Shown here in pieces: positions 1 through 5,626 of a stretch of DNA of 17,545 bases. Within the stretch, counting starts at the first letter, position 1; every line of letters starts with the position of its first letter. The DNA comes from an uncultured Hungatella sp. (GTDB lineage: Bacteria; Bacillota; Clostridia; Lachnospirales; Lachnospiraceae): positions 1-17,545 of the forward strand of contig CAJTOT010000053.1 of NCBI GenBank assembly GCA_910577935.1, given 5' to 3'. Made by a program: the position numbers and the translations under genes. The notes beneath the pieces were generated by a model. The model was not told where the DNA came from, ran no database searches, and saw only the letters and a program-made list of their open reading frames with translations.

Positions 1-121
1 ACGCGAAGGTATTCTTCACCTTTTTCGTTGCAAATGACGATGTGGTGAAATCATACGTGTTGACCTTCCCTGAAACGGCGAATTGCCTTAGGAGAAGACG
101 GGGTATATAGTGAGTATTCAT
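1..121 (-). CDS. DUF4238 domain-containing protein, N-terminal 40 residues (truncated by window edge)
   Basis: Read on the minus strand from an ATG at 121, the frame stays open to base 1 and continues beyond the window. The visible protein begins MNTHYIPRLLLRQF and continues with VSGKVNTYDF. A His-Tyr-[IV]-Pro-Arg start followed by a Leu-rich helix, a Phe and a short beta strand ending in a Tyr-Asp is the N-terminal signature of DUF4238, a family of unknown function common in accessory regions. A GGAGGG lies 13 bases upstream (135-140), farther than ideal. Only the first fraction of the domain is present, so length and catalytic residues cannot be judged. The family call rests on my recognition of the motif; the frame and start are directly seen. 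Confidence 0.7.
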   Translation of the reverse strand, partial: MNTHYIPRLLLRQFAVSGKVNTYDFTTSSFATKKVKNTFA

Positions 122-424
122 GGCTTCGGTTTTTCCCTCCATTCTGTGCACGTTTCACAGCACAGACAGACATGGGTGAAACGTTTTCGTTTACACCACA
201 TCTCCTGTATCTCAATATATCTGTATATTTCGGCGGCAGCAGATTTTTTCCTAGTGTGCTGACACGTTTATTTTTGAACGGCGGCGGCATTGTTGACCGC
301 CGCCAGGGCGGGCATAGCCAGAGAAGCTGCTACCTCCTAAAAATTTAATAGAATCTTAATAATTGTATGCCTCCTTTGTTGTCTCCTGCTGTTTCCTGAT
401 AATTTCTTCTGCAGGTCCGTGCAT
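122..424. other. Intergenic stretch, no gene supported
   Basis: This 303-base gap lies 5' of the DUF4238 gene and 3' of the 425-1270 gene. It holds the 151-183 inverted repeat and a GC-rich hairpin with 8-bp arms (GGCGGCGG 280-287, CCGCCGCC 297-304, 9-base loop). It also holds two minus-strand Shine-Dalgarno-like runs, CCTCCT at 333-338 and CCTCCTTT at 370-377 as read on the plus strand, with no ATG, GTG or TTG at proper spacing. The hairpin could end transcription of the upstream minus gene, but it is followed by GTTCAAAAA rather than a U-run. Confidence 0.4.
151..183. repeat. Inverted repeat upstream of the DUF4238 gene (possible operator)
   Basis: CGTTTCAC at 151-158 and its exact complement GTGAAACG at 176-183 are separated by 17 bases. 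The pair lies 30-60 bases upstream of the DUF4238 start, where a regulator or a leader hairpin could act. No U-run follows it on either strand, so it is not a typical terminator. Confidence 0.4.
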
Positions 425-1270
425 TTAAAGCATTTCGTCCAGCACTTCACATATTTTTTCATCATCGAAAAGCCCTTCTGTCATGACAAAGCTCATGATG
501 GGATCTCTCAGAATATGTCCCAGGCAAAGCATATGCAGTATGTTAAACCGCAGTCCCATGAGCCTGTCAAATACTCTCTTGAATGCCATGATGACAGTTT
601 CTCTGCTCACGCCGAATTCTCTGCCAAACTCGTCAAAATTCATAATCACGTCATCAGAAATCATATAGCTTTTTCCGCCTGTCTCTGCCGTGTTCAAAAG
701 AGAAAGCCTCGGTTTTCCTACCTTGTATACCTTATCCAGATAACGCATAAGGTCGGATAAGTCCTGCATATTCTCCGCAAACGCGTGACAGGGAGCCAGA
801 TATCCCATATCGTATCTCAGCTGCTCCCTCGGACAGTTGTTTGTCCTGCAGACCTCATCAAGATAGCTCTCCAGCCAGACCGCCCTGTCCCTGTGCAGAA
901 TATCCAGCACCTTGTACTTTCCATGCTCCTTGAAAATCTCTATGGCGTGATGAGTGTATTCATAATCTCTCCCGTCTGTCTCACTGTGAATTTTTATGAA
1001 CTGCATCTCCTGTATTTCCGGTCTCTCCGGCCTCATCTTAAGAACGATGGTGTTGGAAAGCAGATTATTTTCAATGCAGCAGGTTTTCAGCTCATATGCC
1101 GCCTGAAGACAGCTGCCTTTATAGTTACTCCTGATCATCTCCAGATTCTCCCGCGGCATTTCTTTTTCGTACCTCACGCCGTGAAGCATCTGGTAATCCT
1201 CATACCTGTAACTATTCGTCCTGTGAAATTCATTTATAAAGCAGACAACTGCCATCTCTATATCTGTCAT
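425..1270 (-). CDS. Hypothetical protein with transglutaminase-like Cys-His-Asp pattern and C-terminal HTH-like segment
   Basis: 281 residues from an ATG at 1270, chosen because GGAAGGGGAGGG lies directly upstream. The frame is open for 120 more codons upstream, but that part is antisense to the HTH gene and lacks a ribosome site. No family is recognised with confidence. GSCLQAA (Cys54), THHAIEIF (His107/His108) and KYKVLDILH (Asp123) reproduce the order and spacing of the Cys-His-Asp triad of transglutaminase-like papain-fold enzymes, with the usual strand before the Asp. Near the C-terminus, residues 212-238 (DEFGREFGVSRETVIMAF) resemble a helix-turn-helix. No signal peptide or membrane segment is seen, so it is probably cytoplasmic. 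It is divergent from a small Xre-type gene, which may regulate it. The fold assignment is inference; the open frame and ribosome site are seen. Confidence 0.75.
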   Translation of the reverse strand: MTDIEMAVVCFINEFHRTNSYRYEDYQMLHGVRYEKEMPRENLEMIRSNYKGSCLQAAYELKTCCIENNLLSNTIVLKMRPERPEIQEMQFIKIHSETDGRDYEYTHHAIEIFKEHGKYKVLDILHRDRAVWLESYLDEVCRTNNCPREQLRYDMGYLAPCHAFAENMQDLSDLMRYLDKVYKVGKPRLSLLNTAETGGKSYMISDDVIMNFDEFGREFGVSRETVIMAFKRVFDRLMGLRFNILHMLCLGHILRDPIMSFVMTEGLFDDEKICEVLDEML

Positions 1271-1365
1271 ATTCCCTCCCCTTCCTGTTATACTGTCATA
1301 CCGTTTAAGGATTGCCTCGTCCCCCCGAACTGTTATAAGTTTACTTAAAATTCCGCAGATTGTGA

Positions 1366-1394
1366 ATGACATGCGGCGGCGTTTTTGATATAAT
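1366..1394 (+). promoter_or_regulatory. Sigma-A-type promoter for the small HTH gene
   Basis: ATGACA at 1366-1371 (5 of 6 match to TTGACA) and a perfect TATAAT at 1389-1394 are spaced by 17 bases. The predicted transcript start is about 50 bases upstream of the GTG start at 1454. Confidence 0.7.
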
Positions 1395-1453
1395 GAAATT
1401 GTTGAGACCGACCGGTTCCGGAGCCCTGGAGACTTGGTGAAGGAGGTGGTCAA

Positions 1454-1657
1454 GTGTATCAATATACTTTTGCTGATAATCTGTGCCGGCTCTGCAGGGA
1501 ACAGCACATCAGCGTAACGAAGCTTGCTGACGCTATCGGGAAATCTCCCCGCCAGGTGAACAGATACCGCAACGGACAGTGTGAGAACATATCCCTCGGC
1601 ACCGTGGAGAAAATCGCATCCGTGCTCCATGTCAGCTTGTCAGAATTACTTTTGTAG
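1454..1657 (+). CDS. Small Xre/Cro-type helix-turn-helix regulator
   Basis: 67 residues, GTG start at 1454 with AGGAGG at 1441-1446 and a 7-base spacer. The whole protein is one HTH domain: helix 1 (residues 6-17), the helix-turn-helix VTKLADAIGKSPRQVNRYRNG (21-41), then the fourth and fifth helices (48-67) ending in SLSELLL. It is a stand-alone DNA-binding domain without an effector domain, as in phage-type repressors and antitoxins. It has its own consensus promoter and a strong terminator, so it is monocistronic. It is divergent from the transglutaminase-like gene and convergent with the tail-anchored protein gene. A role in repressing one of these neighbours is possible but not shown by the sequence. 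Confidence 0.9.
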   Translation: MYQYTFADNLCRLCREQHISVTKLADAIGKSPRQVNRYRNGQCENISLGTVEKIASVLHVSLSELLL

Positions 1658-1699
1658 GAAGGCAGACGCCCGTTTTCCGCTGCCCTCCCATGAAACAGA

Positions 1700-1748
1700 A
1701 AGACTTCAGCCGCCTGGGTTATCCCAGATGTCTGAAGTCTTGTTTTTA
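1700..1748 (+). terminator. Rho-independent terminator after the HTH gene, possibly bidirectional
   Basis: Perfect 10-bp arms AAGACTTCAG (1700-1709) and CTGAAGTCTT (1732-1741) enclose a second stem CTGGG/CCCAG (1714-1718, 1723-1727). They are followed by TGTTTTTAT. On the minus strand the stem is followed by TCTGTTTC, so it may also end transcripts of the 1824-2075 gene. Confidence 0.85.
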
Positions 1749-1823
1749 TAAAGCAGTGTTGCCTCCGAGAATGTTATCAGGTTCCCGAAAAAACTCCTTC
1801 CCCCGCACCCTCCAGAAGCCTTC

Positions 1824-2075
1824 TCACAAGAAAAACTTAGATAAAATCACCGCGATTATGATAATCACAATGACGATCTGCCCCGTCTTCGTGTTGCTGT
1901 CAGAAGCCTTGTGGTAGTTGTATTTCCTCTGAACATTCTGATCCCCATGATTCACCGGGCGGTGTGGACAATCCTTCCAGCCCGTATCGCTGTCACAGTA
2001 ATTTTTACGGTGAAATCCATTGGCCTTTGAGCAATAGCCGCACTGCCCTTTAAACAGGCATCCTCTTCCTAACAT
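1824..2075 (-). CDS. Small Cys-rich protein with C-terminal membrane anchor, hypothetical
   Basis: 83 residues from an ATG at 2075, preceded by a strong AAGGAGG site, so translation is well supported despite the size. Residues 6-36 carry five cysteines (C6, C12, C15, C27, C36) with CGYC and KDCPHRP, plus His22 and His38; this could bind a metal such as zinc. Residues 41-63 are polar. Residues 65-83 (starting TGQIVIVIIIIAV) are a hydrophobic helix that ends the protein with a Lys near its tip, the layout of a tail-anchored protein with the Cys-rich domain in the cytoplasm. It lies 84 bases downstream of the frameshifted HTH protein on the same strand and may share its transcript. I do not recognise the family. 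Confidence 0.8.
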   Translation of the reverse strand: MLGRGCLFKGQCGYCSKANGFHRKNYCDSDTGWKDCPHRPVNHGDQNVQRKYNYHKASDSNTKTGQIVIVIIIIAVILSKFFL

Positions 2076-2159
2076 ATCCTTTAACCTCCTTCTGTTCTGT
2101 TGACTATCTGTTTGTTGGCTATACCCGCTATTTTCCGCCGCTTCCCTGCAAAGCCTTTC

Positions 2160-2606
2160 CTAAAACGGCGGTTCCATCCCGTACAGCATGAACATTTCTC
2201 TTGCGAACCTCATGTCGGAGAGCACATGCCCGATATTCTCATAATCCCCGGACCATGACATGGCGATAAACAATTTTTCATATGCCGCTCTCACAAACCT
2301 GCCTGCCTTCTCCGCATCCTCGTCATCTTCTGAAATCTCTTCAAATTCCCAGTCAGCTATATTATTGCAAAAAAAGCCCGACAGCTCTTCCTCACAGCCC
2401 CTATCCAGAAGCCCCTCGTTGACGGCTTCGGACAATCTGTCCTCTATATATGTCTGAACAGCCTGATGCATGTGCTCATGCCATTTCTTACTCCCCTTTT
2501 CCCCCTGTGCTTCATCTATGTAAATCTCATCTTCTATGCCAAAGTCTTTCATCATGTCAGGGGGGAATCGGAAGGTAGACCGTGTACGCCCCCTGCCCTT
2601 CATCAT
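2160..2606 (-). CDS. C-terminal part of a frameshifted HTH protein (or separate hypothetical protein)
   Basis: This frame can be opened at an ATG at 2606, giving 148 residues, but no ribosome site is near that ATG and the first 16 or so codons overlap the upstream gene out of frame. The reading fits better as the continuation of 2557-3270: a one-base forward shift in the C run at 2560-2565 (minus strand) joins the upstream LPIPP directly to DMMKDFGIEDEIYIDE. The merged product would be about 369 residues. The segment is acidic and mostly helical, with a Glu/Asp-rich stretch (FEEISEDDEDAEKAG) and no membrane segment. Function is unknown. It may be a pseudogene half, a sequencing-error artefact, or the product of programmed frameshifting. 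Confidence 0.6.
   Translation of the reverse strand: MMKGRGRTRSTFRFPPDMMKDFGIEDEIYIDEAQGEKGSKKWHEHMHQAVQTYIEDRLSEAVNEGLLDRGCEEELSGFFCNNIADWEFEEISEDDEDAEKAGRFVRAAYEKLFIAMSWSGDYENIGHVLSDMRFAREMFMLYGMEPPF
2557..2565 (-). other. Frameshift site: CCC CCC TGA, candidate +1 shifty stop or homopolymer indel
   Basis: Read on the minus strand, ATT CCC CCC TGA C ends the upstream frame. Moving the ribosome forward by one base at the proline codons gives CCT GAC ATG and restores the long downstream frame. Six identical bases also make this a hot spot for replication slippage and for base-calling error. Confidence 0.7.
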
Positions 2607-3270
2607 GATATGTCATGAGCCCAGGCAGCTCTTTCTCCTTCATATTCCCTACATACATGGGGTTGTTCAGCATATTCCGGCATATCTGCTCAAGTTTTTT
2701 GTAGCCCCACATATTCACACTGAATCTGGCATCCCAAAATTCTTCTGCCACTTTATCATAGAGAGCCATCACGCCGTCGTAGCACTTGTCCAGCTCCTGG
2801 TCGTCACAGTCCTCGATCCATCTCAGCAGCTCGCTGCGCCCCTCCTGGTTCCCCTCACCGGTTATATAGCTCATGACCCGCGACGCCCGCTTTTCCGGGT
2901 TCTCCGGCTGCCTCAGAATCTCCTCCACCGTCTTTTTCTTGTTCACCACAAGATGAATCTGGCTCCAGAGAGCGCTGCACTCTGCGTCTCCAAGACTTTT
3001 TATGTCTTTTTCCAGCGCTCTTCGGCAGGCTTTCATGTTCTCATCCGGGGACGCTGTGATCTCCTCCTCGGACACATGCAGATATTCCGCTATCAAACGG
3101 ACGATCTCCGGGGCAATCGACCCGCTGTCCAGACCCTTTCTCAAGGTTCTCTGGTCAATCTTTAATTCCTTCTCACATATGTCTTTCAGAGAAAGATGGG
3201 TATTCTCTCTTTTTTTCTCTATCAGTTCCTTTAATTTCGCACCATCGATAATAATGCTTCTTCTGGACAT
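2557..3270 (-). CDS. HTH-domain protein, N-terminal part; frame ends at a C6-TGA site
   Basis: 237 residues from an ATG at 3270 with GGGAG about 7 bases upstream. Residues 10-70 form an Xre-like HTH domain (KLKELIEKKRENTHLSLKDI, then DQRTLRKGLDSG, then IVRLIAEYLHVSEEEI). The remaining helical region (80-237) matches no family I recognise; it has aromatic and charged patches such as EEFWDARFSVNMWGYKKLEQ. The frame ends in ...CCC CCC TGA C at 2557-2565, and the +1 frame continues with 130 plausible codons to 2160, so the native protein is probably about 369 residues. A small tail-anchored protein gene follows downstream. The HTH is inferred from its helix pattern; the frame break is directly visible. 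Confidence 0.75.
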   Translation of the reverse strand: MSRRSIIIDGAKLKELIEKKRENTHLSLKDICEKELKIDQRTLRKGLDSGSIAPEIVRLIAEYLHVSEEEITASPDENMKACRRALEKDIKSLGDAECSALWSQIHLVVNKKKTVEEILRQPENPEKRASRVMSYITGEGNQEGRSELLRWIEDCDDQELDKCYDGVMALYDKVAEEFWDARFSVNMWGYKKLEQICRNMLNNPMYVGNMKEKELPGLMTYHDEGQGAYTVYLPIPP

Positions 3271-3324
3271 ACTGGTCTCCCGCTTCTTTTCTCTGACTCT
3301 TTCTGACGCCCTTTGCCGCCTCTG

Positions 3325-3363
3325 AAATCATGGCTGTCCGCACGGCCCCGGCGGTCATGATTT
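3325..3363. repeat. Inverted repeat in the 5' region of the HTH-protein gene
   Basis: AAATCATG (3325-3332) and CATGATTT (3356-3363) are exact complements around a GC-rich 23-base loop. On the plus strand the second arm runs into TTTTTG. On the minus strand it would fold in the leader of the 3270 gene. Just beyond, at about 3370-3390, the minus strand is rich in TATAAT-like sequence, but no good -35 was found. Confidence 0.35.
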
Positions 3364-3524
3364 TTGAACCATATTATCATATTATAGATAAGCAGCGCCT
3401 TTGCTCATGGTAAGATCAAAATACGTCAAGTGTGACAACTTATCCGGGCATTCCGGCCCTCCTTCACTGCGGCAGTTTACTTGTCAGCCTTTGTGTTGTA
3501 ACAGACAGGTCAAAAACAATGATG

Positions 3525-3553
3525 TTGACAAATTCCTTTCTCTCTGCTAAACT
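3525..3553 (+). promoter_or_regulatory. Sigma-A-type promoter of the zinc-ribbon/sigma/SipW operon
   Basis: A perfect TTGACA at 3525-3530 and TAAACT at 3548-3553 are spaced by 17 bases. The predicted start is near 3560, immediately before or within the SOS-like box at 3562-3575. The rest of the 3,364-3,586 gap shows no gene. Confidence 0.75.
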
Positions 3554-3561
3554 ATCTATAT

Positions 3562-3575
3562 AGAACATACGTTCG
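3562..3575. promoter_or_regulatory. DinR/LexA-like SOS box 1
   Basis: AGAACATACGTTCG; its complement CGAACGTATGTTCT matches the Bacillus-type DinR consensus CGAAC-RNRY-GTTYC at all but the last base. It begins 8 bases after the -10 of the operon promoter, a position where bound repressor would block transcription. A copy with an identical 12-base core occurs at 4343-4356. Confidence 0.65.
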
Positions 3576-3604
3576 ATTTCTTACACATGAAGGGGGAATG
3601 TCCG

Positions 3605-3769
3605 GTGCCTGCCACCACCATTTACTGCAGATGTTGTCACCATCGCCTGCTTGACATCGAGCCCGGCGCCAGAGGGAGTATCCGCATCAAGTGCTCCCGC
3701 TGCCGGAGAATCATAAGAATTTCATTTTTTGAACCACAGAAGAATAAGGACTACCTGGCAAAGGAATGA
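3605..3769 (+). CDS. Small zinc-ribbon (Com-like) protein
   Basis: 54 residues if started at GTG 3605, which has AGGGGG at 3591-3596 with an 8-base spacer. An in-frame ATG at 3587 lies upstream of that site and has no ribosome site of its own. Two cysteine pairs, IYCRCCHHRLL (C8/C11, plus C10) and IKCSRCRRI (C30/C33), with basic residues between, form a single zinc ribbon like the Mu Com family of small translation regulators and similar short clostridial zinc-ribbon proteins. The tail is short and charged. It is first in the operon with the sigma factor, 163 bases upstream of it. A regulatory role in the cassette (DNA or RNA binding) is inference. The extra Cys and double His are slightly unusual. 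Confidence 0.7.
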   Translation: MPATTIYCRCCHHRLLDIEPGARGSIRIKCSRCRRIIRISFFEPQKNKDYLAKE

Positions 3770-3789
3770 ATTCATCAATTACCGAATTG

Positions 3790-3894
3790 CAGGAGAGACC
3801 GGCTGCCCGCCCTGGACAGTCTGCCTCTCCTGTTTCATTTTGCGCTTTTTCAGGAACATCTGCGCCAACGCGCTGCTGTCTGTGGGCCGCGTTG
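3790..3894 (+). other. Two hairpins in the leader between zinc-ribbon and sigma genes (possible attenuator)
   Basis: Hairpin A has exact arms CAGGAGAG (3790-3797) and CTCTCCTG (3825-3832), followed by TTTCATTTTGCGCTTTTT. Hairpin B has CAACGCG (3866-3872) and CGCGTTG (3888-3894), followed by a T-rich stretch at 3907-3912. They lie in the 163-base spacer before the sigma gene and could reduce read-through or stabilise processed mRNA. Neither has a clean U-run directly after the stem. Confidence 0.4.
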
Positions 3895-3932
3895 CTGCGC
3901 CGGTTAATTTTTATCATGGGAGGAATTGTATT

Positions 3933-4340
3933 ATGAATTATTACATCAAGGTCAAAGGCGCTCCGGTGCCTGTAAGCGAGGAGGTCTACAAGGCCTACTG
4001 CCAGGGGGAGCGAAAGGAGCGGTACTTCCGGGAAAGCGATATCCGGAACAAAACATTTTTCTACGACGCCCTGGACACGGACGAGCTCAACGGGAGTGAC
4101 ATGTTCGGGGACCCGGACGCCGAATCCGTGGAAGAGACTGCGGAAAAGCATCTGCTCCTGGAGAGACTGCGCCAGGCTGTATCGGACTTAAGCCAAGAGG
4201 AGCGGGACATGCTGTGCCGCCTCTATGTATATGAAGATTCTCTCCGCGCGTTTTCGAGAGAGCGCCAGGTTCCTGTGTCGACCCTCCACGCGCGCCACCA
4301 GAAGCTGCTGGAAAAACTAAGGAAAAAAATGGAAATTTAA
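3933..4340 (+). CDS. Sigma-70-family (region 4) RNA polymerase sigma factor
   Basis: 135 residues from the ATG at 3933, chosen for GGGAGG at 3918-3923; the open frame runs upstream to 3729 without a ribosome site. Residues 85-132 form a sigma region 4 HTH: LSQEERDMLCRLYVYEDSLR, then the recognition part FSRERQVPVSTLHARHQKLL. The N-terminal part (YYIKVKGAPVPVSEEVYKAY, then FFYDALDTDELNGSDMFGDP) matches small clostridial sigma-like proteins and has no obvious region 2, so it may be a divergent or helper-dependent sigma factor. It is followed closely by the SipW-type peptidase and its substrate, the likely regulon. No anti-sigma gene is adjacent. An SOS-like box starts 3 bases after its stop codon. 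Confidence 0.85.
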   Translation: MNYYIKVKGAPVPVSEEVYKAYCQGERKERYFRESDIRNKTFFYDALDTDELNGSDMFGDPDAESVEETAEKHLLLERLRQAVSDLSQEERDMLCRLYVYEDSLRAFSRERQVPVSTLHARHQKLLEKLRKKMEI

Positions 4341-4342
4341 TT

Positions 4343-4356
4343 CGAACATACGTTCT
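4343..4356. promoter_or_regulatory. DinR/LexA-like SOS box 2
   Basis: CGAACATACGTTCT matches CGAAC-RNRY-GTTYC at 13 of 14 positions and shares the 12-base core GAACATACGTTC with box 1 in the same orientation. It lies between the sigma and peptidase genes, 20 bases before the GAGGAGG of the peptidase gene. No clear promoter overlaps it, so it might act as a roadblock or serve an unseen promoter inside the sigma gene. Confidence 0.6.
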
Positions 4357-4392
4357 GCTTGTCGGATTAATAGTAGAGGAGGATAAACAATT

Positions 4393-4788
4393 ATGAAAGT
4401 ATTAAAAGCAATGTTTCGATGGTTCACCAATCTGATTCTGGCAGCCGCTCTTCTCCTGGCGGCGGCGGTGTGGCTCCCCCAGGCGTTCCACATGAAGGCC
4501 TATGTGGTCGCCAGCAGCAGCATGGAGCCTGCTATATCCGCCGGAAGCGTGGTCTATGTCAGTCAGTACAAAGCCGGCGAAGCTGTCCAGACCGGGGATA
4601 TCGTCAGCTTCCGCTCCGGAGGGGCCTTGGTCACTCACCGGGTCGTATCCGTGGACACGGAACACGGACTGGTGACTACCAGAGGAGACGCCAATCAGGT
4701 GTGTGATTCGGCTCCCCTGTCCCTTGAGGCGATCGAAGGCAAAGTGCGCTTTCATATTCCCGGCATTGGTTATCTGCTTCTGCGCTGA
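4393..4788 (+). CDS. SipW-type signal peptidase I
   Basis: 131 residues, with GAGGAGG at 4376-4382 before the ATG. Residues 10-29 form an N-terminal membrane helix. VVASSSMEPAI contains the catalytic Ser43. The second catalytic residue is a His in ALVTHRVVSVD (His82) in place of the Lys of ordinary bacterial type I enzymes, the mark of the ER-type/SipW class. TTRGDANQVCD is the conserved box E. It should cleave the SipW-dependent signal peptide of the next gene outside the membrane. The protein ends at IPGIGYLLLR, without the second membrane helix that longer SipW proteins carry after this point, so it is a short form. It is 39 bases upstream of its likely substrate gene. Confidence 0.93.
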   Translation: MKVLKAMFRWFTNLILAAALLLAAAVWLPQAFHMKAYVVASSSMEPAISAGSVVYVSQYKAGEAVQTGDIVSFRSGGALVTHRVVSVDTEHGLVTTRGDANQVCDSAPLSLEAIEGKVRFHIPGIGYLLLR

Positions 4789-4827
4789 CCTGTCAACAAT
4801 GATCAACTTTTTATAAGGAGGATATGT

Positions 4828-5541
4828 ATGGAAACTTCCAGAAGACGCTCTAACAACAGAATCAAACTCGCGGCAACCGCCTGTATCCTGGCTTTCTTAA
4901 GCCTTGGCGGCACACTGGCCTACATGACCGACAGCGAGTCTGCCGACAACCGTTTTACCGTAGGTAAGGTTGACTTCAATCTCTACGAGACCAGCTGGGA
5001 CGGCGAACTTCCCGACGGCACTTACGCCACCTCTTCCGATGCCACCCCCTCTGACGCATTGGGCGTTAATCAGGCCGAGGATATGTACGCCGGCAAAGAG
5101 ATACCCAAAGACCCGGCCATCAAAAACAACAGTAAAAACGACGCCTATGTGAGGATGACCGTGAAGATTCCGGTAGCCTACGTGACCACCGCATATGAAG
5201 ACGGCAACCTGACCAACGGCGGGCAGCCCAGGGATACAGAGCTGTTCAGCTATAACCTTAACCCGGACTGCGGCATGAAACTGGCTCCAGGGCAGCCAAC
5301 AGTAGAGGGTGACTGCCATGTTTATGAATATATGTACACCGGTGACGGATGGCAGGAGATTCCCGTTCCGGCAGGACAGGATATCCCGCCCCTCTTTGAC
5401 TCCGTCTCCTTCGCCAACGTAGTCGGCGGGCAGATCGACGAGAATACCGAGTTCATCTACGTGGACTTCAAGGCTATCCAGTCCGGAGGCTTCAACAGCC
5501 CCGAGGAAGCCTGGTCAGCTTACGACCATCAGTCCAACTGA
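4828..5541 (+). CDS. SipW-dependent exported protein (TasA/camelysin-like)
   Basis: 237 residues, with AAGGAGG before the ATG. A long basic N-terminus (RRRSNNRIK) and a hydrophobic core (LAATACILAFLSLGG, residues 14-28) are followed by TLAYMTDSESADNRFTVGKV. This is the typical SipW-dependent signal of TasA/CalY-type proteins, with processing expected around the Ala/Tyr-Met-Thr-Asp region. The mature part is beta-rich, with KNDAYVRMTVKIP (about residues 107-119), an acidic surface and an insertion containing repeated SDATPSDA units. TasA family members form biofilm fibres or are surface-associated; that role here is inference. It is the last gene of the cassette and is followed by a hairpin and a strong terminator. 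Residues 229-237 (AWSAYDHQSN) leave no C-terminal cell-wall anchor. Confidence 0.9.
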   Translation: METSRRRSNNRIKLAATACILAFLSLGGTLAYMTDSESADNRFTVGKVDFNLYETSWDGELPDGTYATSSDATPSDALGVNQAEDMYAGKEIPKDPAIKNNSKNDAYVRMTVKIPVAYVTTAYEDGNLTNGGQPRDTELFSYNLNPDCGMKLAPGQPTVEGDCHVYEYMYTGDGWQEIPVPAGQDIPPLFDSVSFANVVGGQIDENTEFIYVDFKAIQSGGFNSPEEAWSAYDHQSN

Positions 5542-5569
5542 CGGACGCCGGCTGCCCGGATGTATCACA

Positions 5570-5617
5570 GATTCAGCGGAGCGCTCCTGCCCCAGCGCCG
5601 GCGCATTCCGCTGAATC
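5570..5617. repeat. Long inverted repeat after the exported-protein gene
   Basis: GATTCAGCGGA (5570-5580) and TCCGCTGAATC (5607-5617) are exact 11-bp complements with a GC-rich loop that can form a further GCGC stem. No U-run follows, so it may be a 3' mRNA-stabilising hairpin or a backup to the terminator 10 bases downstream. Confidence 0.5.
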
Positions 5618-5626
5618 ACCTGTAAT

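Noticed and set aside
51..290. 79-codon minus-strand open frame
   Set aside because: No ribosome site before its ATG, low-complexity composition, and it overlaps the DUF4238 start in another frame.
1271..1630. 120-codon upstream extension of the 425-1270 gene
   Set aside because: It is antisense to the well-supported HTH gene, lacks a ribosome site, and an excellent site lies before the ATG at 1270.
1690..1917. 75-codon plus-strand open frame
   Set aside because: It begins before the HTH-gene terminator and runs antisense to the tail-anchored protein gene, without a ribosome site.
3729..3932. 68-codon upstream extension of the sigma factor
   Set aside because: No ribosome site at the first ATG, it overlaps the zinc-ribbon gene, and the sequence is hairpin-rich; GGGAGG marks the ATG at 3933.
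4343..4356. Reading the second SOS-like box as an ECF-type -35 element (GAAC)
   Set aside because: A -10 at normal spacing would put the transcript start on the ribosome site of the peptidase gene.
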